The translations under genes and the position numbers were made by a program. The notes under the pieces are model-generated. The model was not told where the DNA came from and ran no database searches. It saw nothing but the letters and a program-made list of their open reading frames with translations. 45,245 nucleotides of DNA from Steroidobacteraceae bacterium (GTDB lineage: Bacteria; Pseudomonadota; Gammaproteobacteria; Steroidobacterales; Steroidobacteraceae): positions 1-45,245 of the forward strand of contig JAPZRU010000015.1 of assembly GCA_027531255.1 (NCBI GenBank). Reading direction: 5' to 3'. How positions within the stretch are numbered: position 1 is the first letter of the stretch; the number at the start of each line of letters is the position of its first letter. Below are positions 26,904 through 36,127 of this stretch, in pieces.

Positions 26904-27920
26904 TCACGCAGAACCGGGCGCCCGACCGCGCGCGCGGAGCCATTCCGCCACGCGGTTCGCCAGCTTCTCGACCACGCCCGGACCCGCGGCGAACGGATCG
27001 AACCACTCCGCGTCCGGCTCGGCCCGCAGCCACGTCAGCTGCCGCTTGGCCAGCTGGCGCGTGGCCTGGATTGCGCGGGCGCGGGCCTCCGCGAGGTCCC
27101 ACGCACCGTCGAGGTGCATCCAGACCTGGCGGTACCCCACCGCGCGCAGCGCCGGGCAGTCGGGATCCAGATCGCCGCGCGTCCGGAGGGCTCCGACCTC
27201 GGCCAGCAGTCCGCGTTCCATCATCCGGTCGAATCGTGACGCCAGTCGCTCGTTCAGGACGGCGCGATCGGCCGGCGCGAGCACGAGCTTCAGCCAATCC
27301 CCTACCGCCGCACCCCGCAGGTCCTGGCGCTGCAGGCGGCTGAGCGGCGTGCCCGTGATCCGCCAGACCTCGAGCGCGCGCTGGATGCGCTGGGCATCGT
27401 TCGGCCGGATCCGCGCCGCCGCGGCCGCGTCCACCTGCGCGAGGCGCGCGTGCAGCGCAGGCCAGCCGACGCGTGCCGCCTCTGCGTCGAGCTCGCGTCG
27501 CAGCGCCGGGTCGGCCGCGGGGAGCTCGGCGAGACCGGCCTGCAGCACGCGGAAGTACAGCATCGTGCCGCCCACCAGCAGCGGCACGCGTCCGCGAGTA
27601 CGGATTTCGTCCATTGCGTGCGTCGCGTCGCGGAGGAACTCGCCCGCCGAATACGGCTCCGCGGGATCGCGGATGTCGACGAGGTGGTGCGGCACGCGGG
27701 CCAGCGTGGCGGCGTCCGGCTTGGCGCTGCCGACGTCGAGACCGCGGTAGACGAGCGCCGAGTCCACGCTGACGATCTCGAGCGGGAAACGCTCGGCGAG
27801 CGCCACGGCCGCGTCGGTCTTGCCGGTGCCGGTGGGGCCCATCAGCAGGATCGCGGGCGGCGCGGCAGGGCTCGCACCGGGGCGGGCCTGCGTGGCGGGA
27901 CGATCCGGCGCGTCGCTCAT
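26904..27920 (-). CDS. miaA: tRNA dimethylallyltransferase MiaA
   Basis: A 338-residue enzyme that prenylates A37 of tRNAs reading U-starting codons. Visible are the P-loop MGPTGTGKT, the [18 protein letters not shown] segment, [26 protein letters not shown] and [12 protein letters not shown], all in family order. The usual SVDSAQ(VI)Y has Leu in place of Gln here. ATG at 27920 overlaps the mutL TGA by 4 bp (ATGA); the longer upstream frame lies inside mutL and is rejected. Confidence 0.96.
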   Translation of the reverse strand: MSDAPDRPATQARPGASPAAPPAILLMGPTGTGKTDAAVALAERFPLEIVSVDSALVYRGLDVGSAKPDAATLARVPHHLVDIRDPAEPYSAGEFLRDATHAMDEIRTRGRVPLLVGGTMLYFRVLQAGLAELPAADPALRRELDAEAARVGWPALHARLAQVDAAAAARIRPNDAQRIQRALEVWRITGTPLSRLQRQDLRGAAVGDWLKLVLAPADRAVLNERLASRFDRMMERGLLAEVGALRTRGDLDPDCPALRAVGYRQVWMHLDGAWDLAEARARAIQATRQLAKRQLTWLRAEPDAEWFDPFAAGPGVVEKLANRVAEWLRARGRAPGSA

Positions 27921-29782
27921 CGACCGCGGAGGAACAGCCGGTCCAGCTCGTCGAGCGAGAGGCGCACCCACGTCGGTCGCCCGTGGTTGCACTGGTCGGC
28001 CCGGTCCGTGCGCTCCATCTCGCGCAGCAGCGCGTTCATCTCGGCCAGCGTCAGCGTGCGGTGCGCGCGTACCGCCGCATGGCACGCGAGCGTGGCCAGC
28101 ATGCGCTCGCGGCCGACCGCCGCCGCTTCGGTGGTGCCGCGCTCGGCGAGTTCCGCGAGCGCATCGCGCACGAGGCCCGCCACGTCGCGCGTGCCGAAGG
28201 CCGCCGGCACCTCGCGCACGGCGAGGTGCGCGGGTCCCGCGCGGTCGACGACGAAGCCGAGCTCCGCGAGCGCGGGCGCATGCTCCTCGGCGAGATCCGC
28301 GGCCGCGACCCCGACCTCGAGCGTCTCCGGTACGAGCAGCCCCTGGCGATGCACCGGGCCGGTCAGCAGTTCGCGCTTCAGGCGTTCGTACAGCACGCGT
28401 TCGTGGGCGGCGTGCTGGTCGACGAGCGCGAGGCCGTCGGCCGTCTGCGCGAGGATGTAGATGCCGTGCAGCTGCGCGATCGCGTAACCGAGCGGCGGGA
28501 GGCCGGCCTGCGCGTCGGCGTGCGAACCGGCACCCCGATGCGCGACCGGGTCGGTACCGGCAGGCAGGCCTGCCCCGGGGCCGACGTCCTCGCGCGCGAG
28601 CCGCGTCCAGTCGAGGTGCGCGCCCGCGTCGGCGATGCCGAGCCCGAGCGCGACCTGCGTCCGCGGCGAACCGGCAGGCCCGCCCGCCGCGGTGCCGGGC
28701 AGCGCGCCGCGAACCAGGCCGAACTCCGCGCCCGCCGAGAGCGGCACGGGACCCGCCGCGGCGGCCGCGGGCCGCGTGGCCGCGAGCGCCTGCTCGACCG
28801 TGCGCATCACGAACTCGTGAACGCTGCGCGGATCGCGGAAGCGCACTTCGAGCTTCTGCGGGTGCGCGTTCACGTCCACGCGCACGGGGTCGAGATCCAG
28901 GTACAGCACGTAGGCCGGATGACGGCCGTGGAACAGCACGTCACGGTAGCCGAGCCGCACCGCGTTCGCGAGGAAGCGGTCGCGGACCATGCGGCCGTTG
29001 ACGAACGCGTACTGGCGATCCGGCTGCGCGCGAGAATGCGTGGGCAACCCGAGCCAGCCGTGCAGCCGCAGCCCGCCCTGCGCGTGGTCGAGGTGCACGC
29101 AGCCGTGCAGGAACTCCTCGCCGACCAGCGCGGCGATGCGCTTCTCCTGGGCGGCACGATCGCCGGCGACCGCAGCCTCGACCGCGAACGCGCGGCGACC
29201 CTGGTGCGTCAGCAGGAAGCCGACGTCGTGACGGCTCAGCGCGAGGCGCGCCACGTAGCGCTCGACGTGCTGGAATTCGGTCGCGGCGCTGCGCACGAAC
29301 TTCCGCCGCGCCGGCACGTTGTAGAACAGGTCGCGCACCTCGACCGTCGTACCCGGCGGGTGCGGCGCGGGCTCCGGCGCGGCGGCAACGCCGCCGTCCA
29401 CGGTGATCGAGGTGCCGTGCGTGGCCGGGGCGCGGCGCGAGGTCAGTCGCAGCCGCGCAACCGACCCGATGCTCGGCAGGGCCTCGCCGCGGAAGCCGAG
29501 GCTGCCGATCCGCTCGAGGTCGTCGAGGCTCGCGATCTTGCTGGTCGCGTGGCGCTCGACCGCGAGCGACAGTTCCTCGGGCGCGATGCCAGCGCCGTCG
29601 TCCACGACCTTCAGCAGGCCGACGCCGCCCTGCTCCACGTGCACCTCGACGCGGCGCGCGCCCGCGTCGAGCGCGTTTTCGACGAGTTCCTTCGCGACGG
29701 AAGCCGGGCGCTCGATGACCTCGCCGGCGGCGATCTGGTTGACTAGATGGGACGGGAGGACGCGGATCGGCACGGACGGCAC
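27917..29782 (-). CDS. mutL: DNA mismatch repair protein MutL (endonuclease-type)
   Basis: A 621-residue mismatch-repair ATPase. The GHKL ATPase motifs are present at the N-terminus ([39 protein letters not shown]). The C-terminal domain near residue 450 carries [12 protein letters not shown], which fits the nicking-endonuclease signature DQHA-x2-E-x4-[10 protein letters not shown] and a terminal FLRG also match that class. This points to a MutH-independent repair system, unlike E. coli. The middle linker (about 330-420) is Ala/Gly/Pro-rich and variable. It lies between amiC and miaA. Confidence 0.96.
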   Translation of the reverse strand: MPSVPIRVLPSHLVNQIAAGEVIERPASVAKELVENALDAGARRVEVHVEQGGVGLLKVVDDGAGIAPEELSLAVERHATSKIASLDDLERIGSLGFRGEALPSIGSVARLRLTSRRAPATHGTSITVDGGVAAAPEPAPHPPGTTVEVRDLFYNVPARRKFVRSAATEFQHVERYVARLALSRHDVGFLLTHQGRRAFAVEAAVAGDRAAQEKRIAALVGEEFLHGCVHLDHAQGGLRLHGWLGLPTHSRAQPDRQYAFVNGRMVRDRFLANAVRLGYRDVLFHGRHPAYVLYLDLDPVRVDVNAHPQKLEVRFRDPRSVHEFVMRTVEQALAATRPAAAAAGPVPLSAGAEFGLVRGALPGTAAGGPAGSPRTQVALGLGIADAGAHLDWTRLAREDVGPGAGLPAGTDPVAHRGAGSHADAQAGLPPLGYAIAQLHGIYILAQTADGLALVDQHAAHERVLYERLKRELLTGPVHRQGLLVPETLEVGVAAADLAEEHAPALAELGFVVDRAGPAHLAVREVPAAFGTRDVAGLVRDALAELAERGTTEAAAVGRERMLATLACHAAVRAHRTLTLAEMNALLREMERTDRADQCNHGRPTWVRLSLDELDRLFLRGR

Positions 29783-29863
29783 CCGGCTGCGCGGGCGCGC
29801 AGTCTAGCAGCCGACCGGGAGTGGTCCGAGGTCCGGGGCGGCCTCGGTCTCGCCGCAGTGGCC

Positions 29864-31225
29864 TCAGCGACCGCCGCCGCCCGCGGCCGTCTCGCGGGCG
29901 GTATCGACGCGCGCCACGGCGGCCGGCGCGCGGGTGCCCGGCGGGGGGTGGTCGCGGAAGTAGGCGCGCACGCCCGACAGGACCGCGTCCGCGATCCGCT
30001 TCTGGTGGCGTGGATCGCGCAGGCGCTTCTCGTCGCCGGGGTTCGTGATGAACGCCGTCTCGATCAGCATCGAGGGCACGTCCGGCGACTTCAGCACCAC
30101 GAAGCCCGCCTTCTGCACCTCGGCCCGGCGGGCCTTCACGACCTCGTTGAGTTCGTTCAGCACGCTCTCGGCCGCGACCTGGCTCGCACTCATCGTCGCC
30201 GACTGGGAGAGGTCGAGCAGCACGGATGCCAGCACCGGGTCCTTGTCCTTCAGCGTGACGCCGCCGACGAGGTCCGCCGCGTTCTCGCGCGCCGCCATCC
30301 GCCGCGCCGCCTCGCTGGACGCCCCGCGCGGCGACAGGATGAACACGGACGAGCCCGCCACCGCGCTGTTCGCGACCGCGTCCGCGTGGATCGACAGGAA
30401 CAGGTCGGCCTCGGCCGCGCGCGCGCGCCGCATGCGCTCGCGCAGCGGCACGAAATAGTCGCCGGTGCGCGTCAGCACCGCGCGCATGCCGGGCTCGTCG
30501 TTCACGCGCTCGGCGAGCCTGCGTGCGATCGCGAGCGTGACGTCCTTCTCGCGCGTGCCCTGGCGGCCGATCGCGCCGGGATCGACGCCGCCGTGACCCG
30601 CGTCGATCGCGACGACGAGATCGCGCAGGCGCAGGGGTGGCAAGGGAGCGGCGGGACGGTCGGACGAACGGTCGGGCTGACGGTCGGTGGCACGGTCGGC
30701 GGCGGTCTCGGCGGCACGGGGCGAGGCGCCCGTAGCTCCGGCAGCGGCCCGTGCGGGGACGGCGCGATCCGCAGCCGCACCGGCAGTGCCTCCGCCGGCG
30801 CTCGCCACGGGCGCGAGGTCCACGATCAGCCGGAAGCCGAACGCATCGGTCGGATTCGCGAGCGAGGCGCGGGCGCGCACCCGCTCGCGCAGATCGAGCA
30901 CCACGCGCAGGTCCCCGCCCTCCCGGGGTGCCGAGCGCAGCCGCGTGATCACGCCGTGGCCGTCGGGCAGGCGCGCGAGACGCGGATCGAGCGTCGCGTT
31001 ATCGAGGTCGATCACGACGCGATCGGGATCGACGAGCGTGCTGAGCCGGTGCGGCGTATCCGCCGAGACCTCGATCACGAGCCGCGTCGCCTCGGGCGTG
31101 GCGTGCAACCGGACGTCGCGAACGGTGACGGGCTGGCCGGCGGCCACGACGCCGCTGGCGAACAGCGCGAGGCAGCCGAACAGCGCGGGAGTCGCGCGCC
31201 GGCGAACCAATCCAACGACCGCCAT
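29864..31225 (-). CDS. amiC: N-acetylmuramoyl-L-alanine amidase (AMIN plus Amidase_3)
   Basis: About 453 residues. It cleaves the peptide from MurNAc during cell separation. A signal peptide (MAVVGLVRRR, then ALFGCLALFASGVVAAG) precedes an AMIN domain (VTVRDVRLHATPEATRLVIE), an Ala/Arg/Asp-rich linker and a zinc amidase domain with ligands in AIDAGHGGVDPGAIG, REKDVTLAIA and LSIHADA. IETAFITNPGDEKRL contains the catalytic Glu. The frame opens at a TTG (31279), and ATG at 31243 is possible. ATG at 31225 is chosen because it starts the signal peptide and lies downstream of the promoter. It may equally be named amiB. No C-terminal LysM is present. Confidence 0.93.
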   Translation of the reverse strand: MAVVGLVRRRATPALFGCLALFASGVVAAGQPVTVRDVRLHATPEATRLVIEVSADTPHRLSTLVDPDRVVIDLDNATLDPRLARLPDGHGVITRLRSAPREGGDLRVVLDLRERVRARASLANPTDAFGFRLIVDLAPVASAGGGTAGAAADRAVPARAAAGATGASPRAAETAADRATDRQPDRSSDRPAAPLPPLRLRDLVVAIDAGHGGVDPGAIGRQGTREKDVTLAIARRLAERVNDEPGMRAVLTRTGDYFVPLRERMRRARAAEADLFLSIHADAVANSAVAGSSVFILSPRGASSEAARRMAARENAADLVGGVTLKDKDPVLASVLLDLSQSATMSASQVAAESVLNELNEVVKARRAEVQKAGFVVLKSPDVPSMLIETAFITNPGDEKRLRDPRHQKRIADAVLSGVRAYFRDHPPPGTRAPAAVARVDTARETAAGGGGR

Positions 31226-31250
31226 CTGCAGGCCCCGCAGCATGACCGGC

Positions 31251-31279
31251 ACTCTACAGCCGCGCCAGCAATTTCTCAA
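31251..31279 (-). promoter_or_regulatory. predicted promoter of amiC
   Basis: On the minus strand TTGAGA (31274-31279) and TAGAGT (31251-31256) are separated by 17 bp, within an unusually AT-rich gap between tsaE and amiC. Transcription would start near 31244, just ahead of the amiC start. Confidence 0.4.
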
Positions 31280-31301
31280 GATAAAATAACGGTGTAGAGA
31301 C

Positions 31302-31811
31302 TCATCCTAATCCTGAGTCTGCCGCCAGTCGCCGGAGCAGGCGCCGCCCGGCCGCCGTACCCGCCACGAGTTCGGCGCACCGACCCGCGGCGGGCCCCGC
31401 CGGCGCGTGCCGGAGTCGCACGGCCAGGTCCGCGGCTGCCGCGACCTCGGGCACGCGTTCGGGCCACTCGACCAGCAGCCAGTTCGGCGCGGTCTGCAGG
31501 TCGCGGAAGCCGAGGTTCTCCAGGTCGTCCCACCCGCCCAGCCGATACCAGTCGAGGTGATGGACCGGCCGGCCGGCCGCCTCGTAGCTCTCGAGCAGCG
31601 TGTAGGTCGGGCTGCGCACCGCGCCCGCGACGCCGAGCGCCGCGAGAAAGCCGCGCGCGAGCGTCGTCTTGCCGGCGCCGAGGTCGCCGTCGAGCACGAG
31701 GAAGGCGTGGCCCGGCGCCTCGGCGCACAGCGCGCGCGCGAGCGCCCCACCGAGCGCAGCGGTCGCGTCCGCGTCCGGCAGATCGCAGGTCACACGCTCG
31801 GGTTCACGCAT
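31302..31811 (-). CDS. tsaE: tRNA threonylcarbamoyladenosine biosynthesis ATPase TsaE
   Basis: A 169-residue P-loop ATPase acting with TsaB and TsaD to make t6A37 in ANN-decoding tRNAs. The Walker A is GDLGAGKTT (42-50). PTYTLLESY, HLDWYRLGG and LLVEWPERV (113-121) are the family's other motifs. The C-terminus is slightly longer and Ala/Arg-rich compared with E. coli. ATG at 31811 lies within the end of nnr (22-bp overlap); a much longer upstream frame is antisense-like shadow of nnr. Confidence 0.95.
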   Translation of the reverse strand: MREPERVTCDLPDADATAALGGALARALCAEAPGHAFLVLDGDLGAGKTTLARGFLAALGVAGAVRSPTYTLLESYEAAGRPVHHLDWYRLGGWDDLENLGFRDLQTAPNWLLVEWPERVPEVAAAADLAVRLRHAPAGPAAGRCAELVAGTAAGRRLLRRLAADSGLG

Positions 31812-33283
31812 GCGTGCAGGTGTGTCATCAGGTCGGAAGCCAGCAGGCCGCGCTCGCCACCGCGGGCCGCGAGATCGCCGGCCGTCGCGTGCACGCGCAC
31901 GCCCACGGCCGCGGCGAGTTCGAGAGCGGCCGCCGGGTCGGGCTGCTGTGCCGCGATGGCGGCGATCACGCCGGTCAGCACGTCGCCCATCCCGGCCGCG
32001 GCCATGCCGGGGTTGCCGCGCTCGCAGATCCAGGGCGCGGCGCCGTCGCGCGCCACGAGCGAGCCGGCGCCCTTCAGCACCGACACGGCACCGAATCGCG
32101 ACGCGAGCTGCAGCGCCGCGCCGCGCCGGTCCGCCTGTACCGCGTCGATGGTCGTGCCGAGCAGCCGCGCGGCCTCCCCGGGATGCGGCGTGAGGCACGC
32201 GTTCGCGAGCCGGCGCGGGGTCACGGCGAGATGGTTCAGAGCGTCGGCGTCGACGACGAGCGGTCGCGCCGCGGCAAACGCCGCCTCGACGAGGGCAGCG
32301 GCCCACGGCGTGCGGCCGAGCCCGGGGCCGACGGCGACGACGTCGGCGGCGTCCAGCAGCGGGACGAGCGCCGCGGCGTCCTCGACGCCGGCGCAGATCA
32401 GCTCCGGTCGACCCGCCGCGATCGCGGCAGCGTGCGCGGGCCAGGTCGCGATCGTGACGAGCCCGGCACCCGCGCGCAGGGCGGCCTCGCCGGCAAGCCG
32501 TACGGCGCCGGGCATCCCTGCTCCGCCGCCGATCACCAGCACGCGCCCGTGCACGCCCTTGTGCGCGGTGCGTGCGCGGCGCGGCAGCGCGGCCCGCAGC
32601 TGCACGTCGGTGATGCGCGCCAGGTACGGCACCGCTGCACCGAAGGCCTCGGCGGGCACGTCGAGGTCGTCGCAGACGAGCCGGCCGACGTGCTCCGGCC
32701 CGAGACCGAGCAGGCACCCGGGCTTGAGTCCCACGAACGTGACGGTCAGTGCCGCACGCACCGCGACGCCGCGCGGCCATCCCCTATCGGAGTCGAGCCC
32801 CGAGGGGACGTCGAGTGCGACGATCGGCCGGCCGCTCGCGTTCAGCGCCTCGATCACCCCCGCCAGCGGCCCGTCGACGGCGCGGTCGAGGCCGATGCCG
32901 AGCAGCGCGTCGACGATGACGTCCGCGTCCGCGGCGAGCGCGGGCGACCAGGGCTCGACGGCGCCGCCGCTCGCGGCCCAATCCGCCGCGGCGCGTTCGG
33001 CGTCGCCACCGGCGGGCGGGCCCACCGGTGCCGCGACCCGCACGTGCAGCCCGGCGGCGCGGGCATAGCGCGCGACCACGTAGCCATCGCCCCCGTTGTT
33101 GCCGCGACCGCAGACCACCAGCACCCGGCGCGCGAGCGGCCACTGCGCGCGCAGCGCGGCGAGAGCGGACTCGCCGGCACGGGTCATCAGCAGGTAGCCC
33201 GGGAGGCCGTGCTCCGCCTGCGCCCGGCGGTCGGCGGCACGGACGTCGGCGGTCGAGTGGACGACGGCGGGAAGCGCTTGCAT
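31790..33283 (-). CDS. nnr: bifunctional NAD(P)H-hydrate epimerase / ADP-dependent NAD(P)H-hydrate dehydratase
   Basis: A 497-residue two-domain repair enzyme for damaged NAD(P)H. The epimerase domain is N-terminal (VLVVCGRGNNGGDGYVVAR, with VDALLGIGLDR). The ribokinase-like dehydratase domain is C-terminal (VLVIGGGAGMPGAVRLAGEA, VGPGLGRTPWA, LTPHPGEAARLL, and the catalytic-Asp motif GMAAAGMGDVLTG). Length and order are normal. It heads the tsaE-amiC-mutL operon and is divergent from queG, whose start is 44 bp away. Confidence 0.96.
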   Translation of the reverse strand: MQALPAVVHSTADVRAADRRAQAEHGLPGYLLMTRAGESALAALRAQWPLARRVLVVCGRGNNGGDGYVVARYARAAGLHVRVAAPVGPPAGGDAERAAADWAASGGAVEPWSPALAADADVIVDALLGIGLDRAVDGPLAGVIEALNASGRPIVALDVPSGLDSDRGWPRGVAVRAALTVTFVGLKPGCLLGLGPEHVGRLVCDDLDVPAEAFGAAVPYLARITDVQLRAALPRRARTAHKGVHGRVLVIGGGAGMPGAVRLAGEAALRAGAGLVTIATWPAHAAAIAAGRPELICAGVEDAAALVPLLDAADVVAVGPGLGRTPWAAALVEAAFAAARPLVVDADALNHLAVTPRRLANACLTPHPGEAARLLGTTIDAVQADRRGAALQLASRFGAVSVLKGAGSLVARDGAAPWICERGNPGMAAAGMGDVLTGVIAAIAAQQPDPAAALELAAAVGVRVHATAGDLAARGGERGLLASDLMTHLHACVNPSV

Positions 33284-33326
33284 GCGGCGATTATCGCCGA
33301 GGCCCGGCGCCTATACTCGCGCCCCG

Positions 33327-34421
33327 ATGCTCCGGTACCGCGCCCCCGCCGACGCCCCTGCCCCGACGAGGCCCGCCGACCCGGCCGCGCTCGCGCTCGA
33401 GATCAAGGGGTACGCGCGCGACCTCGGCTTCACCGACGTCGGCATCGCGGGGATCGAACTCGCGGACGACGAAGCGCGGCTGCTCGAGTGGCTCGCGGCC
33501 GGGATGCACGGCGAGCTGCACTACATGGAGCGCTTCGGCGCGACGCGCGCGCGGCCCGCGGAGCTCGAGCCCGGCACGGTGCGCGTGATCTCCGTGCGGC
33601 TCGACTACTGGCCGGCGACCGCGGCGGACGCGCAGGGCGTGCTCGACGCGCCGGAACTCGCCTACGTCTCGCGCTACGCGGTCGGCCGCGACTACCACCG
33701 GCTGATGCGCAATCGCCTGCAGGACCTCGCGAACCGCATCGGCGAGCGCATCGGCGAGTACGGCTACCGCGTGTACGTCGACAGCGGGCCGGTGATGGAG
33801 AAGCCGCTGGCGCGCAACGCGGGGCTCGGCTGGATCGGCAAGCACACCAATCTGATCGACCCGAAGGGCGGCTCGTGGTTCTTCCTCGGCGAGCTCTACA
33901 CCGACCTGCCGCTGCCGGTGGACCCGCCGGCCAGCGAGCACTGCGGCACTTGCCAGGCCTGCATCCCGGCCTGCCCGACCGGCGCGATCGTCGGGCCCTG
34001 GCGGCTCGACGCGCGCCGCTGCATCTCGTACCTGACCATCGAGCTGCCGGGCGCGATTCCCGACGAGCTGCGGCCGCTGCTGGGCAACCGCATCTACGGC
34101 TGCGACGACTGCCAGCTGGCGTGCCCGTGGAACAAGTTCGCCCGCGCGACGCGCGAGCCCGGCTTCGAGCCGCGGCACGGGCTCGATGGCGCGCGACTCG
34201 TCGAGCTGTTCGCGTGGACCGAGCAGGAGTTCGACCAGCGTCTGCGCGGCAGCCCGATCCGGCGAATCGGGCACGAGCGGTGGCTGCGCAACATCGCGGT
34301 CGCCCTCGGCAACGCGCCCCCGACCCCGGAGGTACGCGCGGCGCTCGAGAGCCGTCGCGATCATCCGTCCGCGCTGGTGCGCGAGCACGTCGAGTGGGCT
34401 CTCGCTCGAAAAGGGGTCTGA
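33327..34421 (+). CDS. queG: epoxyqueuosine reductase QueG
   Basis: A 364-residue cobalamin- and Fe-S-dependent reductase for the last step of queuosine synthesis in tRNA. RVISVRLDYWPA, YVSRYAVGRDYHRLMRNRL and DSGPVMEKPLARNAGLGWIG form the catalytic domain. The two [4Fe-4S] motifs are CGTCQACIPACPTGAI and CDDCQLACPWNKF. IRRIGHERWLRNIAVALGN marks the HEAT-like C-terminal part. ATG at 33327 is preferred over 33282, which would overlap the divergent nnr start. The TGA stop lies inside a short palindrome. The protein ends earlier than E. coli QueG but at a point usual for relatives. Confidence 0.96.
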   Translation: MLRYRAPADAPAPTRPADPAALALEIKGYARDLGFTDVGIAGIELADDEARLLEWLAAGMHGELHYMERFGATRARPAELEPGTVRVISVRLDYWPATAADAQGVLDAPELAYVSRYAVGRDYHRLMRNRLQDLANRIGERIGEYGYRVYVDSGPVMEKPLARNAGLGWIGKHTNLIDPKGGSWFFLGELYTDLPLPVDPPASEHCGTCQACIPACPTGAIVGPWRLDARRCISYLTIELPGAIPDELRPLLGNRIYGCDDCQLACPWNKFARATREPGFEPRHGLDGARLVELFAWTEQEFDQRLRGSPIRRIGHERWLRNIAVALGNAPPTPEVRAALESRRDHPSALVREHVEWALARKGV

Positions 34422-34426
34422 CCCCT
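34412..34426. repeat. REP-like palindrome carrying the queG stop codon
   Basis: AGGGGT (34412-34417), CTG, ACCCCT (34421-34426) form a perfect 6-bp-arm palindrome flanked by A-rich and T-rich ends. The queG TGA (34419-34421) is in its centre, and panC ends convergently 4 bp further. It is of the same style as the element at 23047-23067. It could also serve as a short bidirectional hairpin for the two convergent genes. Confidence 0.55.
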
Positions 34427-34429
34427 ACT

Positions 34430-35284
34430 TCAGCGGATCTGCACGCGCACGTTGTCGAGCAGCCGCGTCGTACCGAGCCGCCCTGCGGCCAGCACCACCA
34501 CTTCGCGCGTGTCCTCGCGCGGCGGCAGCAGGTCTGCGGCCTGGCGGATCGAGAAGTAGTCCGGCGCGAACCCCGCCTTCTGCAGGTCGCGTAGCCCGGC
34601 GAGCTGCAGCGCGTCGTAGTTCCGCTCGCCCTCGAGCAGCGCCTTGCGCGCGACGTGCAGCGCGTCGCGCAGGCGCGGAGCGACGTTGCGCTCGCGCGCC
34701 GACAGGTAGCGGTTCCGCGAACTGAACGCGAGCCCGTCGTGGTCACGCACCGTCGCGCCTGCCAGCACCGCGATCGGCATGCAGAGGTCCTGCACGAGCC
34801 GCCGCACGATCACGAGCTGCTGGTAGTCCTTCTCGCCGAACACCGCGACGTCGGGCTGCACGATCTGGAACAGCTTCGTGACGACGGTCGCGACGCCCTC
34901 GAAATGCCCGGGCCGCACGTGCCCCTCGAGGATGCCGGCGAGGTCCGGCACGTCCACGCGCGCCGAGCGCTCGTACCCGTTCGGGTACATCTCGAAGGTC
35001 GTCGGCGCAAACAGCACGTCCGCCTTCGCACCGGCCAGCAACTCGGTGTCATGCTCGATCGTGCGCGGATAGCGGTCGAAGTCCTCGTTCGGCCCGAACT
35101 GCAGCGGGTTGACGAACACGCTGACGACGACGCGATCCGCCGCGGCACGCGCCTGCTCGACGAGACTCAGGTGGCCCCGGTGCAGGTTGCCCATCGTCGG
35201 CACGAAGCCGACGCGCAGACCATTCTGCCGCCACGCGCGGACGCGGTCGCGGATCGTCTGGATGCGGGTGAGGGTCTCGAGCAC
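34430..35284 (-). CDS. panC: pantothenate synthetase
   Basis: A 284-residue ligase joining pantoate and beta-alanine with ATP. GFVPTMGNLHRGHLSLV contains the HxGH-like nucleotide site, followed by VSVFVNPLQFGPNEDFDRYP, GEKDYQQLVIV and DGLAFSSRNRYLS, the KMSKS-equivalent. GTG at 35284 has GGAG seven bases ahead and gives the normal family length. The frame upstream runs into panB and is rejected. It follows panB by 11 bp. Confidence 0.96.
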   Translation of the reverse strand: MLETLTRIQTIRDRVRAWRQNGLRVGFVPTMGNLHRGHLSLVEQARAAADRVVVSVFVNPLQFGPNEDFDRYPRTIEHDTELLAGAKADVLFAPTTFEMYPNGYERSARVDVPDLAGILEGHVRPGHFEGVATVVTKLFQIVQPDVAVFGEKDYQQLVIVRRLVQDLCMPIAVLAGATVRDHDGLAFSSRNRYLSARERNVAPRLRDALHVARKALLEGERNYDALQLAGLRDLQKAGFAPDYFSIRQAADLLPPREDTREVVVLAAGRLGTTRLLDNVRVQIR

Positions 35285-35295
35285 GGCGCGCTCCG

Positions 35296-36123
35296 TCAGA
35301 AGCAGTGCTCGGGCTGCGGGTACGAGCGGTTCTTCACCGCCTCGACGTAACGGCGGCAGCCCTCGAGCGGGCTCCCGGCGCCCGGCATGAAGTTCTGCAC
35401 GAATCGCGGCTTGCGGCCCGGCGTGATGTCGAGGATGTCGTAGATCACGAGGATCTGGCCGTCGACGTCCGGCCCTGCGCCGATGCCGATCACCGGCACG
35501 TGCAGCGCCTGCGTCACCTCGCGCCCCAGCGCGCTCGGCACGCACTCGAGCAGCACGACGTCGGCACCCGCCGCCTCGAGCGCGCGCGCGTCGTCGAGCA
35601 TGCGCTTCGCCTGCGCCTCCTCGCGGCCCTGCACGCGGAACCCACCCTGCTTGTGGATCGACTGCGGCCGCAGCCCGAGGTGCGCGCAGACGGGGATGTC
35701 GTGGCTCGCCAGGAACTCGACGATCTCGACCTGCCCCGCGCCGCTCTCGAGCTTGACCATCTTCGCGCCGCCTTCCTGCATCAGCCGCACCGCGTTCTCG
35801 AGCGCCTGCTCGCGCGAGGAGTAGCTCATGAACGGCATGTCCGCGACCAGGAACGGCCGATACAGCCCGCGCGCCACCGCGCGCGAGTGATACACCACGT
35901 CGTTCATCGTCACGGGCACGGTCGTGTCGTAGCCCAGGATCACCATGCCGAGCGAATCGCCGACCAGCACGATATCGACGCCCGCGGCGTCGACGACCGC
36001 GGCGAAGCTGGCGTCGTAGCAGGTCAGGCAGGCGATCTTCTGCCCTTCCGACTTCATCTTCGCGAGCGTCGCGACGTTGACCGGCGGGCGCGTGGAGTCG
36101 CGCTGCTGGAGGTGCGTGTACAT
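35296..36123 (-). CDS. panB: 3-methyl-2-oxobutanoate hydroxymethyltransferase
   Basis: A 275-residue Mg-dependent enzyme making ketopantoate from 2-oxoisovalerate and methylene-tetrahydrofolate. Family segments are IACLTCYDASFAAVVDAAGVD, VLVGDSLGMVILGYDTTVPV, VADMPFMSY, KLESG, CAHLGLRPQS and IGIGAGPDVDGQILV. Length is normal. It is coupled to panC downstream and lies 4 bp after the deoxynucleoside kinase gene, as part of the pcnB-folK-dgk-panB-panC group. Confidence 0.97.
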   Translation of the reverse strand: MYTHLQQRDSTRPPVNVATLAKMKSEGQKIACLTCYDASFAAVVDAAGVDIVLVGDSLGMVILGYDTTVPVTMNDVVYHSRAVARGLYRPFLVADMPFMSYSSREQALENAVRLMQEGGAKMVKLESGAGQVEIVEFLASHDIPVCAHLGLRPQSIHKQGGFRVQGREEAQAKRMLDDARALEAAGADVVLLECVPSALGREVTQALHVPVIGIGAGPDVDGQILVIYDILDITPGRKPRFVQNFMPGAGSPLEGCRRYVEAVKNRSYPQPEHCF

Positions 36124-36127
36124 GGGT

